This document shows, piece after piece, positions 45,770-58,171 of a stretch of DNA of 64,000 nucleotides (positions are counted from its first letter, which is position 1; each line of letters opens with the position of its first letter). The stretch spans positions 8,888,001 to 8,952,000 of the forward strand of contig CM034411.1 of assembly GCA_019925095.2 (NCBI GenBank), given 5' to 3'. Position numbers and translations under genes: made by a program. Below the pieces are notes generated by a model that had not been told where the DNA came from, did not search any database, and saw nothing but the letters and a program-made list of their open reading frames with translations. Source of the DNA: Dendrolimus kikuchii (taxonomy: Eukaryota > Arthropoda > Insecta > Lepidoptera > Lasiocampidae).

Positions 45770-46985
45770 ATAATAAGGATCTGGATCTTTAGGCCACGAT
45801 TTAGCCTAGTAAATAAAAGAGAACCTATGTTAAAAATTAAAAGACAATCCCTAGTCTTAACTTTTTAGAAACAATTCTGTTAACAAAGTTCAGCAACAAT
45901 TAAAATAAGTAACAACGGGACCCAGAAAGTTTGAGAAACGCTGGCATGGAGATGAGGAATGAATAATGCGTAAGTAAGATTTGTGTTGAGTATTCTCAAA
46001 GCCTTGACCTTTTGAATTAATCTTTTGTTAATTATTCCGAAGCACACTCTGAAGTTTATCTCGAAACAGTTGTTAAGTTTCGAAGTAATACTTAGGCGAG
46101 ACAATGTATGGATACATTTGCATGAGTAATCGCCCTTTCTGAATCATAAACTTAATTAGTCAGACAAAAGCAGTCAGTGGACGTAAGGATTTTCGCATTC
46201 AAATAACAGTCCACTGTTGGGGCAACGACCTTTGATGTTGGCACTCCAGTTTCCAATTCTGTAAATACTTATACTTATTATATTGTAATTTTTTTTTCTT
46301 TAATAACTAAGGAAAACATAGTTTTGATCGGAAATAATAATACCAGTCCAGAAGCTTCTCCACTGCCCAACCAGCAGTGAGAATATCTCCATATCGTCCA
46401 TGCTAATGCAAGGTAATGTACTTTGGACGTCGTGACGTACAGGTTGGGGAAAGAAATTCCAGTATCAGTATTTGGTGACAATCAGCCAGAAAAACTGATT
46501 AAAGTGTTATTCTTTGCAGATACTCTAACCTACGTTATTGCATTGACACGTGGTCTCCTTATAAGCCAACACGGAATAGAATATTTCACCCAAAATATGC
46601 ATGACTTCCTGTGAGATAATAGAATGAAAATTTACGCGAGTAATTTCATTTAGAAAGCTTAAAGAATTTTTATAACTTGAAAAAGCATTGAAGTTGGTTG
46701 TTTAATATTTTTCAATTTCCAAGAAAATATACAATGGCTATGGAATTCACGTACGATAACCAATGCGAGCGATAAAGGAACGTTACTAGAAAAGAAAACC
46801 AACACATACTTGAGAAAACATTCCTACGGCCATTGATATACCAAACTACGTCAAACAAAATGCCTCTCTATTTATCAATCAGATAAATACTAATGTATTT
46901 CTAAATAGAAACTAATCCAGACGTGCGTACCATTCAAAGTTCTATAGCCAACTGAGCTGGTTTATCGACACACATGATTTTTACG
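45770..46985. other. No gene recognised
   Basis: The overlapping frames at 46278-46614 have no recognisable domain. Confidence 0.45.
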
Positions 46986-46989
46986 CGGT

Positions 46990-47215
46990 TTATTTATAAT
47001 TTTCCGTTTGCGCGGGCGCAGCGGGGCTCATGATGTGCAAAAATAGATCTATCGGTTTTGCTGCGATAGTATCGATGTCGATATTTGGCTGCAGTTTTTG
47101 AAGAGAAACTTCTTTAGAATCGTGATTTGAAACTCGATGAAACGAAAAAGCGACACTAAAAAGAGATAAACACATAAATCTATAGGACTAAAGCTGCGAG
47201 AGAATGAGATAGAAT
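46990..47215 (-). repeat. Dispersed repeat copy (inverted)
   Basis: 'gaagagaaacttctttagaa' ... 'gaaacgaaaaagcgacac' ... 'cataaatctataggact' is the complement of 1-110 and 28990-29110, the fullest of the three. A GC-richer part at 47010-47030 ('cgcgggcgcagcgggg') extends beyond the shared core. Confidence 0.65.
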
Positions 47216-47339
47216 ACTTTATAAATTTAAACACTATGCTCATATAGATAGAGTTGAAAATATTTTGAAGTTTTTAGTTAATTCTTCAAATTACGTGTTT
47301 TAAAGCTTAAATATATTATAACGATATAATATATGAAAT

Positions 47340-47535
47340 GTGACGTCACGATATTTAGAATCGCTCGCACCCCTTGTCACACATTATTTCACTTCTACTG
47401 CGTATGCACTGCACACATACACACACTTTTTTTAAATTAAATTAATAATTAGAGCCGTCCACGTGGCAACACTCATTTAAATATGAATCTTTTCGTGTCA
47501 CATTTTCGTCACACGTTTCCTGTCAAAACTGTGTA
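47340..47535. repeat. 'tgtgacgtcac' repeat
   Basis: 'gtgacgtcacgatatt' and 'tcgcaccccttgtcacac' have the layout of a common lepidopteran dispersed repeat. Single copy here, class unknown. Confidence 0.4.
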
Positions 47536-47888
47536 AATTTCCAAAATAAAAATATCCTACGTTACTATGCATTACAATGAAAATGTCGGCTACACCCACT
47601 TGCCAGAATTTCATTTACCATAATTTCATCTGCTATACTGGTCAACAGACATAATATTGTTTCTCATAATTTTATATGTCATACTCATTGTTTACTATAT
47701 CAGTCACGTGCTAGAAACTTTGTTTCGCATAAAGTCAATTTCAATAACATCATTTGTTATCATCATTGTAAGGCGTAATTATTATATGCCATAACATCAT
47801 TTGCCATCGAAATTGCTTCTAGAAAAAAATCATAAAATCGGTTTAAACTAAACAATCAATAGGTTTAGGTTTGGTTAGGTTAGAACAT

Positions 47889-48220
47889 GAAGTAGGTGCC
47901 CGCGGGTCCCCCCCCCCCCCTACCGGTGAAGAGGGTGGCCTTCCCCGAGGGCCATCCTGGGGATTAGCCATGCGTTGGGGCGTCACAGTTGTGTACCTAC
48001 GGGCTTTATCCTGTGACGTCCCATAAAAGCGCGAGGCAAGGGGCGCAGGTTAGGTTTAGTGGGTAGTCTGGCGGACGGAATCTCGCGACTACTACGCTCT
48101 CGTAGTCATGCGTGGAGATTCCGGCCGCTGGGAGTCTCACACACCCCTCGGTTAACCCCCCACCCCCTGGCCCGAGTCAGTGTCGCAAGAAAAGACATTC
48201 CTCCTGCGTTATAAAAAAAA
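47889..48220 (+). mobile_element. 5'-truncated retroposon, 332 bp, poly-A, 12-bp duplication
   Basis: A GC-rich insert flanked by 'aggttagaacat' at 47877-47888 and 48221-48232. It ends 'gcgttataaaaaaaa', a poly-A tail on the plus strand. A C-run at 47908-47920 and hairpins ('gcgactactacgctctcgta') are present. No long frame, so it is a 3' UTR fragment of an unidentified LINE. Confidence 0.85.
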
Positions 48221-48239
48221 AGGTTAGAACATAAAAAAC

Positions 48240-49080
48240 AACGCACGAGCCGAGCGAGCGAAGCGAGCGTGCCGCGGCAGCGGCCGGCGAAGTGCTAAAA
48301 AGCCAATCGCTTTTTAGGACAAAGGCGTTAGGTTAATTTTCTACAGAAGCGACTTTTAGTATGGCGTTGAAATATTCTGTTAAATAATATTATTGCAATT
48401 AATAAAATGGATAACAATACGTATGGCACTCGTGTCATTATGGAATCTAATGTACGGGCAAACAAGAGAATGTCACCTAACTTTTATGGTAAACAAACAA
48501 TTCGGGCATATGAGTATTATATATATAGCTTATATTTATGGGGCAAACAATAGACAACCTGAAAATATATGTAGTAAAATTAATGAAAACGGTTTTCCTG
48601 CGAGACAAAAACTCACTATTAAATTTAAATAATCAATATGAACGCTAGTATTACTCTGGACGAAAAATAAAATACAATAAGTAAAAAAGACTTCTTACAG
48701 CTGTTAGTTAGTTTATTTAAACAATACAAAATAATATGAAATTGTTATAAAGTATTTATTATACTTAATTTAACTGTATTCTTCACAACTAAGTATTAAA
48801 TAATAAATTATTTAATAAGTTTATAACGGCTTCAATTTTGTTATTTCCAGTTAACTTTTGACCGTTATCCAAGAGTAAAATAAATTGAAAAGTTTACTCA
48901 AATAAATTAACAATCACGTTTACAGCTATGTTAACACAGTTCATTTCACTTTACCGGCTGACTTGATTATTTCTTACTTCAGCCAAATAAAAACATTGTC
49001 AGTGTAAATAAAGAAGAGAAAAAATCGTTCAGGTGCGTACCGGAGTACGCAGATTAAAGACAAAATTAATAAAAATTATT
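48240..49080. other. No gene recognised
   Basis: 48245-48300 is GC-rich ('gccgagcgagcgaagcgagc') and unexplained. The frame at 48393-48632 is not recognisable. Confidence 0.4.
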
Positions 49081-49084
49081 AAGC

Positions 49085-49490
49085 GTACACTTTTTTTGTT
49101 ATTTGGCTACGGAATCTAAAAAATCATTTACGATTCTAAAAAACAATTACAATTTAGGATGCGATTATCTCGCCATCTATTGACTTAAATACAAAATCAT
49201 TAAGAAATATATTGTCTTGACTTTTTAAGATTTGATTAACGACACGTACATTGAAGCCTCGCCCTCTACAACTGTGTACATTAAAAAAAAAAGGTTTTCA
49301 ATCCTCTTATGTATATGGCGACCACCATCTTTATATTTTATATAATTTTACTACAACAATATTGTCTAGTGACTTATAGATAAAAACCGATTTGTTTTCG
49401 AGAAAAATGACTGTGACTTACAAAGACAGAAGAATATGACGATTTTATGCGAGTTCCGTTTGTGCCTAAAATGGCTGCGGAACCCTAAAA
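49085..49490. repeat. 'ggttccgtagcc' dispersed repeat pieces
   Basis: 49095-49120 has 'tttggctacggaatctaaa'. 49400-49490 has 'aaaatgactgtgac' and 'aaaatggctgcggaacccta'. It matches 33998-34115 and smaller scraps at 7815, 31210 and 55650-55745. Confidence 0.5.
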
Positions 49491-49743
49491 AGTTAAAGAC
49501 AAAATATATCTTAACGAAAATGGAGTAACAATGTTACTTTGAAAGGGTAACCCTATTGACATTTAAAGAGAAGTCCACTCTAGATGAAACACAAATACCT
49601 TGTTATGCCCCAGATCGGCACTTACATGCTTTTAGCACAATGTGACCGATTCTAATTACAAATAATAGTCGCTTTGATATATTGCATCAGTGTTATTACA
49701 CAATTCATAGCGTATGGCAATGGGGTAGCTGACAATCAAGTAG

Positions 49744-49746
<3 letters not shown>

Positions 49747-49786
<40 letters not shown>
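49747..49786. repeat. (AT)20 microsatellite
   Basis: 40 bp of uninterrupted AT. Confidence 0.95.
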
Positions 49787-49789
<3 letters not shown>

Positions 49790-50395
49790 GAAATCGACCT
49801 GAAAAATAAATATTGGTACATGCATTGATTAAATCAAGTGAACTAAAACAGTTTTTGAAGTTTCATAGCCATTTTAGCAAAAATTATACTCATTAAATCA
49901 TCATGTCCATCCGCCAGTCGATCTGTCTGTGAACGCCGCAGTCGTTTCTGTCAGACAGCAATGGGTTTACATGGATGAAATGGGATGGTCTTAACAGACC
50001 AGTAGGTCACACTAATGACCCTTTAAGGCCATTGTTTAAATTTATTTTAGTTTTTTATAACAATTAATTTCATTCAATTTGTCCTAAAAAACATTTTCTT
50101 TCTTTCCTATCTTTTTTCTTTCCAATTGGTCAATGTTGTGTGTATGGAGCAACTAAATGTAGTGATTTAGCAAAAAAATCAAAATTTGAATAATCGATTT
50201 CTTCTCAACAGCTTACATTTAGAGATTAAAAAATTGAACACAAATTAATCTATTTATTCTGCTAAGGAAATCTTATCTCTCCAGATAACCATTCACGTTT
50301 GAATGAATGAAAATACTTTATTGCTCAGAATAAATAAAAGATATGTTCTTAAAAACTTACATTACGGGTTGAACAAACATTGAATTATTCTAATT
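49790..50395. other. No gene recognised
   Basis: AT-rich. Near 50305-50340 'aatgaatgaaaatacttta' + 'ttgctcag' is another reversed LINE-end scrap. Confidence 0.45.
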
Positions 50396-50399
50396 TACA

Positions 50400-50545
50400 A
50401 CAACAACAATACTCTTTATTGTACACCAACTTAAAACAGTAACACATATACATATCTTAATATTAGGTAGTAGTACAATGGGCGGCCTTACTGCTTAAAG
50501 CAATGTCTTCCAGGCAACTTTTGGATGGACAAGGATCTTAAGCAC
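50400..50545 (-). mobile_element. LINE 3' end
   Basis: Complement of the 11225-type end: (CAA)n tail, then 'ctctttattgtacacc', 'gggcggccttactgct' and 'tgtcttccaggcaact'. It may continue to about 50870 as degraded 3' UTR. Confidence 0.65.
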
Positions 50546-50549
50546 GATA

Positions 50550-51955
50550 AACTGTTGGCGTGCAGCTTAAGACTATACTAATTAAAATATATATAATATA
50601 ATGTACAATACTATACTTATATAGATACACCATACAAAATATATATACATACACACACAAATATACATATACATATATATACACACACACGTATATAATT
50701 TAAATCTTATTACATTTTTTATTTACCTGTAAATATGTTTATAGTCGTTTTTAACTCATTTATTTTATAGTTTAAGTTTAATTTATAATTTAGTTTTATT
50801 TTAGATAAGTTCTTTTTAAGGTTAGGTTATAAATAATTTAAATACTTTGTTTGCATTTTATTTAAATTAAAATATCGACATCGCAACATATCGATACGAT
50901 ATTCACAAATCACTAGACGTTACTAAATCCAGAATTACCACCAGTCGCCACAGGGAGCTCTTGCAGACTTGACATGTGTACTTTACTAAATCCAAATCAA
51001 CTTTTCTTATATTTAAGGTAGAATGTATATTTAATAAATATAGTTTGTATGTTAACCAATGTGGTTCTAGGGTGTTTTTGTATATCTACTGGCTTGTAAT
51101 TTATAGTTTCCTTATTGGCAAATAATTTTAATTAATTACATTATATTTCCCATTGCGGCTAAAGAGTAGTGTACTGAGTACCGACATGAATATTAATTAC
51201 ACTATAGTTTTTTCTATTGTAAACTGTTAGTAATATTAACGAGATTACAATACACGGACTATGACCTGTTTGCAAAATCGTCAATAAATGAATCGGGTTT
51301 ATAACAAATTACATGTCGTAATAAAGTATAATATGAAATTAAACGGTTACCGTTTCGAGTGTTTGTGGATCAAACAAAAATATTTTATATTTAATATATG
51401 AAAAATATAATATAATAAATAATAAAATATTCCAATTTCGTACGTTCATGAAGACCTTAACTATGCATTCTTTATAGGTTTTTTCGAAGATTAGTAAAAA
51501 GCTATTGGACGTATTTATGCAAACCCGATCAAAACCTTCAGGATGACAGTTTTAAGATAATTTAGATAAATATATATAAATCTAGAATTGCCGAAGAAAA
51601 CTGTTTTCTAAAAATATGCAAAGAATTCTCTAGAGTAGGTATTTTATTTACAACACAACAGCTATATTTACCTACATTGGAAATGTTTAATTTTGCTTCA
51701 CTGTTGCTTGGTAATAAACATTATAATATAAATAGGATATGAAATAACGTATTAGTAATAAAACAAAGGGAAAAATATTTACATGGGTTTTTCACATATA
51801 CATTTTTGTTCCTTCACAATCAATTCTAACTTCTATTAATAACTGTCACAATCATTTGTAAATATTATATTTAATTTAATTATTTATTTTCTGACATATA
51901 TACATTAAAAGTACAGTTACATTGAAACGTTGATATTTCAAGGTTTTAAATTATA
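50550..51955. other. No gene recognised
   Basis: 50640-50700 is low-complexity TA/CA sequence. The rest is AT-rich. Confidence 0.45.
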
Positions 51956-51958
51956 TAG

Positions 51959-52467
51959 TCTTCTATATATATAAAAATGAATCGTAGAAATGTATGTACG
52001 CGCATAACTTGAGAACGACTTAACCGATTTTGATGAAATTTGTTTTGTGTGTTTGAATGGCTTCCCGGATGGTTTAGATTCACAATTGGAATCAGTAGGT
52101 GGCGATGAAATCGGGTTCTAGAATCCTCCTAATCACCTGGACCGATTTTGATGATTTTGTTTTAGTTTGTTTGAGTGGGTTCCCGGATGGTTTAGATTCA
52201 CAATTAGAACCGGTAGGTGGCGCTCAGATCGGATTCTAGAATCCTCCTAATCACCTGGAGCGATTTTGGTGACTTTGTTTTTGTGTGTTTGAGTGGGTTC
52301 CCGGATGGTTTAGATTCGCAATTAGAACCGGTAGGTGGCGCTGAGATCGGATTCTAGAATCCTCCTAGTCACATGGACGAATTCTGGTGATTTTGTTTTT
52401 GTGTCATGAAACAAAGTCTTTTAGGAATTCCGAAAATATGGCGGTACGAAGTTCGCCGGGTCAGCTA
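51959..52467 (+). mobile_element. Non-autonomous Helitron with internal 118-bp tandem repeats
   Basis: 5' TCTTCTATATATATAAAAAT, 3' 'ttcgccgggtcagCTAG' followed by T. The base before the 5' end is g rather than the expected a. From about 52010 to 52405 a 118-bp unit ('gaatcctcctaatcacctgg' at 52121, 52239 and 52357) is repeated ~3.4 times, with each unit carrying 'ggatggtttagattc' and 'ggtaggtggcgct'. Non-coding. Single-unit relatives are at 4131 and 24955. Confidence 0.85.
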
Positions 52468-53135
52468 GTTTTATTATAAAAACGTAACGCTATTCGAAAT
52501 AAGGGTATTTTTTAGTATATCATCATCCTGCTAGCGTTTAACACCGGTGGCATGCAAAATTTCCACCTAAGAAACCCGGGTTAACTTTCTTAGTTTTTTC
52601 TCGTCCACCTCGAACTCTTCTCTCACAGTGAGGCCATTGCAGACGCAGACCTCCCCGTACTCTTTTATCGAGATTCGACGAAAAGCGAAGTGCATTATTT
52701 CATCCAATAAGTTCTTTAATTTCTTCATATTCCGCGTTTTTTTTAATCATTTATCATATAAATATCGGCGGTGTCAGTGCAAGACCGTCTAACTACATTT
52801 TTTGCTGAAATTATTTTTTTCGTCAAAATTGTTACATAAAGGTAATTATGTACATATTTTGTTGAAATTGTATCTGGTCTAAACTGTTACATAATTACCT
52901 TATAGTTACAAACTTTGTACTTACAAGGTCCTGGCGCTGACGCTAACGCCGACAATATATTTTTTCACACTTGAATATAGAAGTATTACTTCTGCAGAGC
53001 ATAAGAAAACTCGCATTACAGATCTACAATGATTCAGCATGAACAAGCCGAGTGTGTGTATCATTTATATTTACCGAAAATATATTATTACCTGATTGAT
53101 TTTTGAACGTGCTTTCCCATAAACTTATAGGTAGA
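52468..53135. other. No gene; one hairpin
   Basis: 52845-52905 holds an inverted pair 'aaggtaattatgta' / 'tacataattacctt'. A GC-normal patch at 52590-52680 is not recognised. Confidence 0.45.
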
Positions 53136-53139
53136 TCGT

Positions 53140-53230
53140 TTGCAATAAGTACCAAAACGTTACTGTGGGCCGCCACACAGGCTCTGTAGAAACCTAGTGC
53201 GGGTCAACTTTGGACACTCCTGTAATACTG
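53140..53230 (+). repeat. Dispersed repeat, partner of 45650
   Basis: 'caaaacgttactgtgggc', 'aggctctgtagaaacctag', 'ggacactcctgtaatact' are shared in inverted orientation with 45650-45765. Confidence 0.55.
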
Positions 53231-53234
53231 TTCA

Positions 53235-53800
53235 TCGTATTGCTAAATAATCTTATATTCCCTTTACTTATTATGTTCAGTAAAATTTCATTTAATTTCA
53301 GTAATATACGCCAGTTATGAGCTTACGACGAAGATTAGAACTGCGAATACCCATGCTGTACTGTTCGATCTAGATACGGAATTGTCCAATCAGATTAATA
53401 ACAAAGCCTTTTGTGTGCGCACACCGTGAACATTAAGCGTCTTATCGCTTTCTACTTTATTGCATAATAGGTTTTTTATTTTCCTAAGTACAAATTGACC
53501 CAGCTTATATTGCGAAATTCGCGGCTAAGTTTATAACTTTTTTATTTATATCAAAACAATGAAATAAAATCTATTTATCGATTTATTCATAGTATTTATA
53601 ATTAATACTATAGTTATCATTACGGCGTCGTTATTCAAAGTAAATTACCTTCTATATACTTCTACACTCGTATTTATCCGACAACCAAAACAGTAATCAA
53701 TGAAACATAAACTCAGTTTGATGTTCATAGAACTCTAAGTACAAGCAATACAAAGAGCAAATAAAAATCATCCGGCTAGTTAGATATGTCAATCAACAAT
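53235..53800. other. No recognised feature
   Basis: AT-rich, nothing identified. Confidence 0.5.
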
Positions 53801-53807
53801 ATCGGTA

Positions 53808-54077
53808 TTAATAATATAAATGCGAAAGTAACTCTGTCTGTCTGTTATGCTTTCACGGAAAAACTACTGGACCGATTTGGCTGAAACTCAGTATATATAT
53901 ATATTTTCAATGTCGAGGATGAAACATAGGATACTCTTTACCCTAAAAATGGGAGTTTCCGGGATAAAAATATATTTGTCTCTCTGTTTGTTATGCTTTT
54001 ACGGAAAAACGATTGGACCGATTTTAGAATTACAGCCTAGAGTTTGACCCGCGGCGCAGCCGCGGTGTTAACGCTAG
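53808..54077 (+). mobile_element. Helitron-like element ending GCTAG
   Basis: It starts near 'aatataaatgcgaaagtaac' and 'tctgtctgtctgtt'. The module 'acggaaaaac(t/g)a(c/t)tggaccg' occurs twice, suggesting an internal duplication. It ends 'gcggcgcagccgcggtgtta' ... CTAG (54074-54077) and T, with a clear GC hairpin just before the end as Helitrons have. Confidence 0.7.
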
Positions 54078-54150
54078 TATCAATATATAATCATGCCACC
54101 ATAAAAGTCCCGGTAAAAGCAGTAGGCTCAAGAAATGCTGGTTTAACGTC

Positions 54151-54375
54151 GTGAGCAATATGCATGCCAAGAATCTCACGATAAGGGATGCCGACGATTT
54201 CGCGAGGTGTAGAAGAAAAGTAAGAAGAAGCAGAAGAGGGTTGGCTCTGAAACGGGCGCTCCGAGCGCAACTAGTATTTAGGCTAGATACTGATGTTGAG
54301 CAAATAAATATGGTAACTAAATTTTTAAGAGCAAAACAAAATCTGCTATTATTCTTAGCTATATGTATGCACTAA
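54151..54375 (+). pseudogene. Possible LINE C-terminal scrap
   Basis: The frame reads 'MHAKNLTIRDADDFARCR' + 'RKVRRSRRG', which vaguely resembles the 'DRxxWRRxVRxADP' tail of some LINE reverse transcriptases. Weak; it could be chance. Confidence 0.25.
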
Positions 54376-54799
54376 ACTAGTAAGCTAATAGAGTGAGATC
54401 CCAGTCACCCCAGAATTACGTGATTTTAGGAAAGGTGAAATTTTTAGGATCAGTAGTTTAACATAAGCTTAGAAAGGAATGGATACTCGCTAAGCTGAAA
54501 GCGGGGTCGTTTTACAGATAAAAGGTATCAAAGGTGGAAAAAAACCATGCTAACTTACGTCAATGTAGCAAGGCTAGTTTTTACATATGTTACGTATGAT
54601 ATTGTTATTAACAAAGATATACAGTTGCCAGACACTTCCTGTGGGCCATAACTATTGACAGACACTTTTAAAAAAATGTGAGAACTTACGACATTTTAGG
54701 AAGGCTGAATTTTATATATAGTATCAAGTATAATCACTTACGTAGTTTTCTGATCTACTGTGCATATCATTACAATTACCACGTTCTAACAACGTTGAA

Positions 54800-54996
54800 G
54801 GAAAAGATCGTGATGAAACTTGCACATCGAGATAACCGATGTGTCAAACCTGCCAAGACACTTTGGACAAGCGTGGCGGGTAGACTTAGTTTCTTTGTTA
54901 TTTTTATATGTAAAAACCGAATGAAGATTTTGTGTAATAAAAACAAAACTACTACCTGGGGCGTGACACGCGGCGCAGCCGCGAGGCAAACTCTAG
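54800..54996 (+). mobile_element. Helitron 3' portion ending AAACTCTAG
   Basis: 'aacttgcacatcgagataac', 'agcgtggcgggtagactta' and the end 'acgcggcgcagccgcgaggc' + 'aaactCTAG' (54993-54996) + T. The palindrome 'gcggcgcagccgc' is the 3' hairpin. It matches 35930-36074, and its 5' side matches about 27150-27235. Confidence 0.7.
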
Positions 54997-54999
54997 TTA

Positions 55000-57335
55000 T
55001 TATTACATAATTATTATTTTGTGTTCGTTATATTACTTCCCAAAACGTTTAAAATGGATTTATAGTATTCACGACCAAGTCACATATCTTTAATAGTAAA
55101 TTACTAACAACAAAAAATAATCACAAGTAAAAATCTATTTCATACCTGTCAAGTACTTCGGAGTACAGCGTCCATATAAAAATACAAAGTTCATTTACCT
55201 GTAACAAAAAATAACATGATTTGTTGAAAATGTACTTGTTACACATAATGTAGAGAACAATCGTCGGTAGCTTAGTTTTTGTCGGTTTATTCGACGGACC
55301 TTCAAAGGCACGTTACAGCGATACAGTCGGGTGCGTAAGTTAAAAAACCTTAGATAGCAGTTTTTATTGAAATCTGATTAATGTGTATTGGTGCTAATCC
55401 TTAAGAAGTTTGAAATTCCATGACGTCAAAGGTATAAAATTGGACATAAGTGTTTTTCTTTAGATGCGCCAGAAAGCTATCACAGGACAACCCTTGAGTC
55501 AGTTTAAAAACTATCTTTCGATCGCTACTACCATGTTTTTATTACTCTTATCTTCTTTTATTACTTCTTATATATTTCTTATCATATTTTATGCTTTCAC
55601 GAAAGATACATAAGATGTGCGCAACCATTTAACTGTTTGTTGTAATGTACCGTATCCATTTTGACAATGATGGAACTCTTACAAAATCGTGATGCGGTTC
55701 GTCCGTATTCCCATCTGTCTATATACATACATATATCACAATCATTCTTCTCAAAATGTAATATGACTATACGGATGATGTTTCACTAGAACATGTATTC
55801 TATAGGCCGGAACACAATGGTGTTCTCCGGCCGGAAAAATACCAAAAATAACGCTAAAAGTCGTTAAAATAAATGTGTTAAAACAATCTTACTAATGATT
55901 AGTTAGTAGATTAGGGTCTTTATTGTGAAATGTAAATTAGATAACAAATATTTATGTATACGACTGTACATGTTAGAGCAAAATGTTATGATACAGACGG
56001 GCTATAAAAAAACTGGACAAAATGTCTATTCACTAAAACATTATGGACTATAAACTGCGTCTAGACTTGTACGTGTCATGAATATGAAAATGTTTTCATC
56101 ATCAATTGGTTTAATTACTCATACTATAATTAACGCTAGCAATTATCATAACCTATGGAAGGTCTCTGCACCGGAGTCTACATAAATTGACGCTGGAACT
56201 AGATATGAAATTTGGTAAAATTATAATAACCACCAAAAGTTTAACGCATCGTGCATTCGAAATTACTTCTTAATTTGCTCGGATTATCATTTGAAGAATA
56301 TTGTTCTAGTATTAGGATCTTAGTAGGTACAAATACTATGACTAACTTTAATTACAGAGTACTCATCTTCATGGTACGTGGTTTTAAAAACGCAACATTT
56401 AACTTAGAATTACAAGTGGTGTTGAGTCAGAGACCAACTAGGCAGTTGAATTCCATTGTATATAACACGTAACTAAAAATTTCAGTCAGTCTTCTGGACA
56501 CCTTACACATAGAAGATGGTAACTTAGTTAAAGTATTCTACTTATATTCTTACGGGATTAAAATACAATATAACTAATATTAATTAATTAAATTTAATTA
56601 AGATTAAATTGTCTTCATTATAATAATTTGAAAAAACACACATTTTCGCGCATCAACAAATTCTCAGACGAGGTCAATCTGTCTAGATACGAACAAAGCA
56701 CGCAAATCTACAGAAATTAAAAACATCCAAATTCATTATATAGGTGTAATAAGACAAAGGCACATATATAATTTTGACAATTTAGGTATTATCTTTTTGG
56801 ATAACGGATTTGATACGTTTTATCCCTACATAGAATAAATTCAATACGATCCTATTTCAAGTCTCACGCGTGGAAAGCTACAGTTATACGTATAGTCATC
56901 ATATATTTTTGTTAGTAATAATACCGACTAAGGTGTACGTTTATGCGCTATAAAACTTTAACACCAAAAACATAAATAAAGTGCAAATGGTTATATTGAT
57001 GATTATACAAAATCGAGTTACTAAGGAATAAAACGAATTAAAAAATCTTAGCTAGATTTGTTGCTAGAAACTTTTTTGGTTGGTCTTAAATAACCATAAT
57101 TAGTTACGTAATAGTGTGCATGAAATAGGAAACAGGCTTAAGTTTTAACTTATGGATGACTTTCAAAAAATGATTTTGAGTATACATAACTTGGACAGAA
57201 TAAGTACTTTTGAATCTGAACAAAGTTTTTATGTTTATCACTAAGACCGGATATCAAAATAAGTACGATGTACTTTCAAATGGCAGAATAATACTTTTGA
57301 TAAATTATAAACAATTTGCGCACAAACATAATTTC
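55000..57335. other. No gene recognised
   Basis: About 2.3 kb of AT-rich sequence. 55650-55745 ('gatggaactcttacaaaa', 'cgtccgtattcccatctg') is a scrap of the 'ggttccgtagcc' family. Confidence 0.45.
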
Positions 57336-57340
57336 AATTT

Positions 57341-58171
57341 TAGGCCGCTTTCAGATTTGTCAGTGCAGCAGCGATGCGGATTCGGTACACCCGATATAGG
57401 CGCTACGAAAGCTCAAAGTGCCTATATGTTTATAATCGTTTTCTGATTTGCTCGTTATCAGGGCGGAATAGGAACTGCACACAAAGAGTGGTTGCGCCAA
57501 AGAACAACTTTTTGTAAATTCTCCCTCTCCACCTCGCTATCAAGAAAAGGAGTCAATTTTTAAATTTAAGAAATGTGCTAAGCAAGAAGCATTCTATGAA
57601 TGTCAAAGAAGCAAGTGAGGTGTGTAAGAATAAGCCTAAATGGCGCTCTGTTGTACGTGCCTACCCCGCAAAGGAACTGGTGTGAAGTTATGTATGTATG
57701 CTAAGCAAGAAACGCTTACTTTTGTCAGTGTCGTCCAATATATCTTTGGAAAGATAGAAATAAGATAGCTATAAGTAACTTTGTAATTAGTCCCAGGCAA
57801 TCTCGTTCGCCCGGGTCCAACAGGAAAAAAAAATCTTTGGAACGGACGAAATAAAGAAAACCACATATAATTTAATAATTTTAATTACTATAAATGGCGT
57901 ATTTGTTGAAACCTTGTGGTGTGTAAAACCCCCTGGGTAACAGTGAAGTGCGGACTGATGGCGAGACAAGTTCTTCCTCTTGCTTTTTTCTTTATGTCCC
58001 TTTGGCTTCTCCCGATTATCGAATCGTGCCCGCACCGATCAAATCAGGACCCGCTCATAGAAATGTAGCCGCTTGGTAAGCTAGCTTCGATATTGCGTAT
58101 ATCGAGCCTACACGGATTCCACGCCGCTATAGCAGCGCGCTACTATAGCTACAAATCAGAAAGCAGCCTAA
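57341..58171. mobile_element. Candidate TIR element, 831 bp, with nested LINE
   Basis: 'taggccgctttcagatttgt' at the left is inverted at 58151-58170 ('acaaatcagaaagcagccta') with two mismatches in twenty. Between them are AT-rich sequence and a nested RTE-type copy (57589-57698). The right arm continues with 'ctatagcagcgcgctacta' palindromes. No transposase. The boundary duplication is unclear, so the two ends could also belong to separate insertions of one family. Confidence 0.45.
57589..57698 (+). mobile_element. RTE-type LINE tail with 13-bp duplication
   Basis: A 110-bp 5'-truncated copy carrying the last codons of the element at 16289 ('gtgtaagaataagcctaaat' onward) and ending 'gttatgtatgta'. 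It is flanked by perfect 'tgctaagcaagaa' at 57576-57588 and 57699-57711. It defines the 3' terminus and mode of insertion (target-primed) for this family. Confidence 0.85.

Noticed and set aside
48393..48632. Small gene (79 codons)
   Set aside because: AT-rich, no known domain, no promoter or splice evidence; length is within chance for 64 kb.
52010..52405. 118-bp tandem repeat as a possible CRISPR array or gene repeat
   Set aside because: Units are contiguous without spacers and lie inside a Helitron in a eukaryotic genome.
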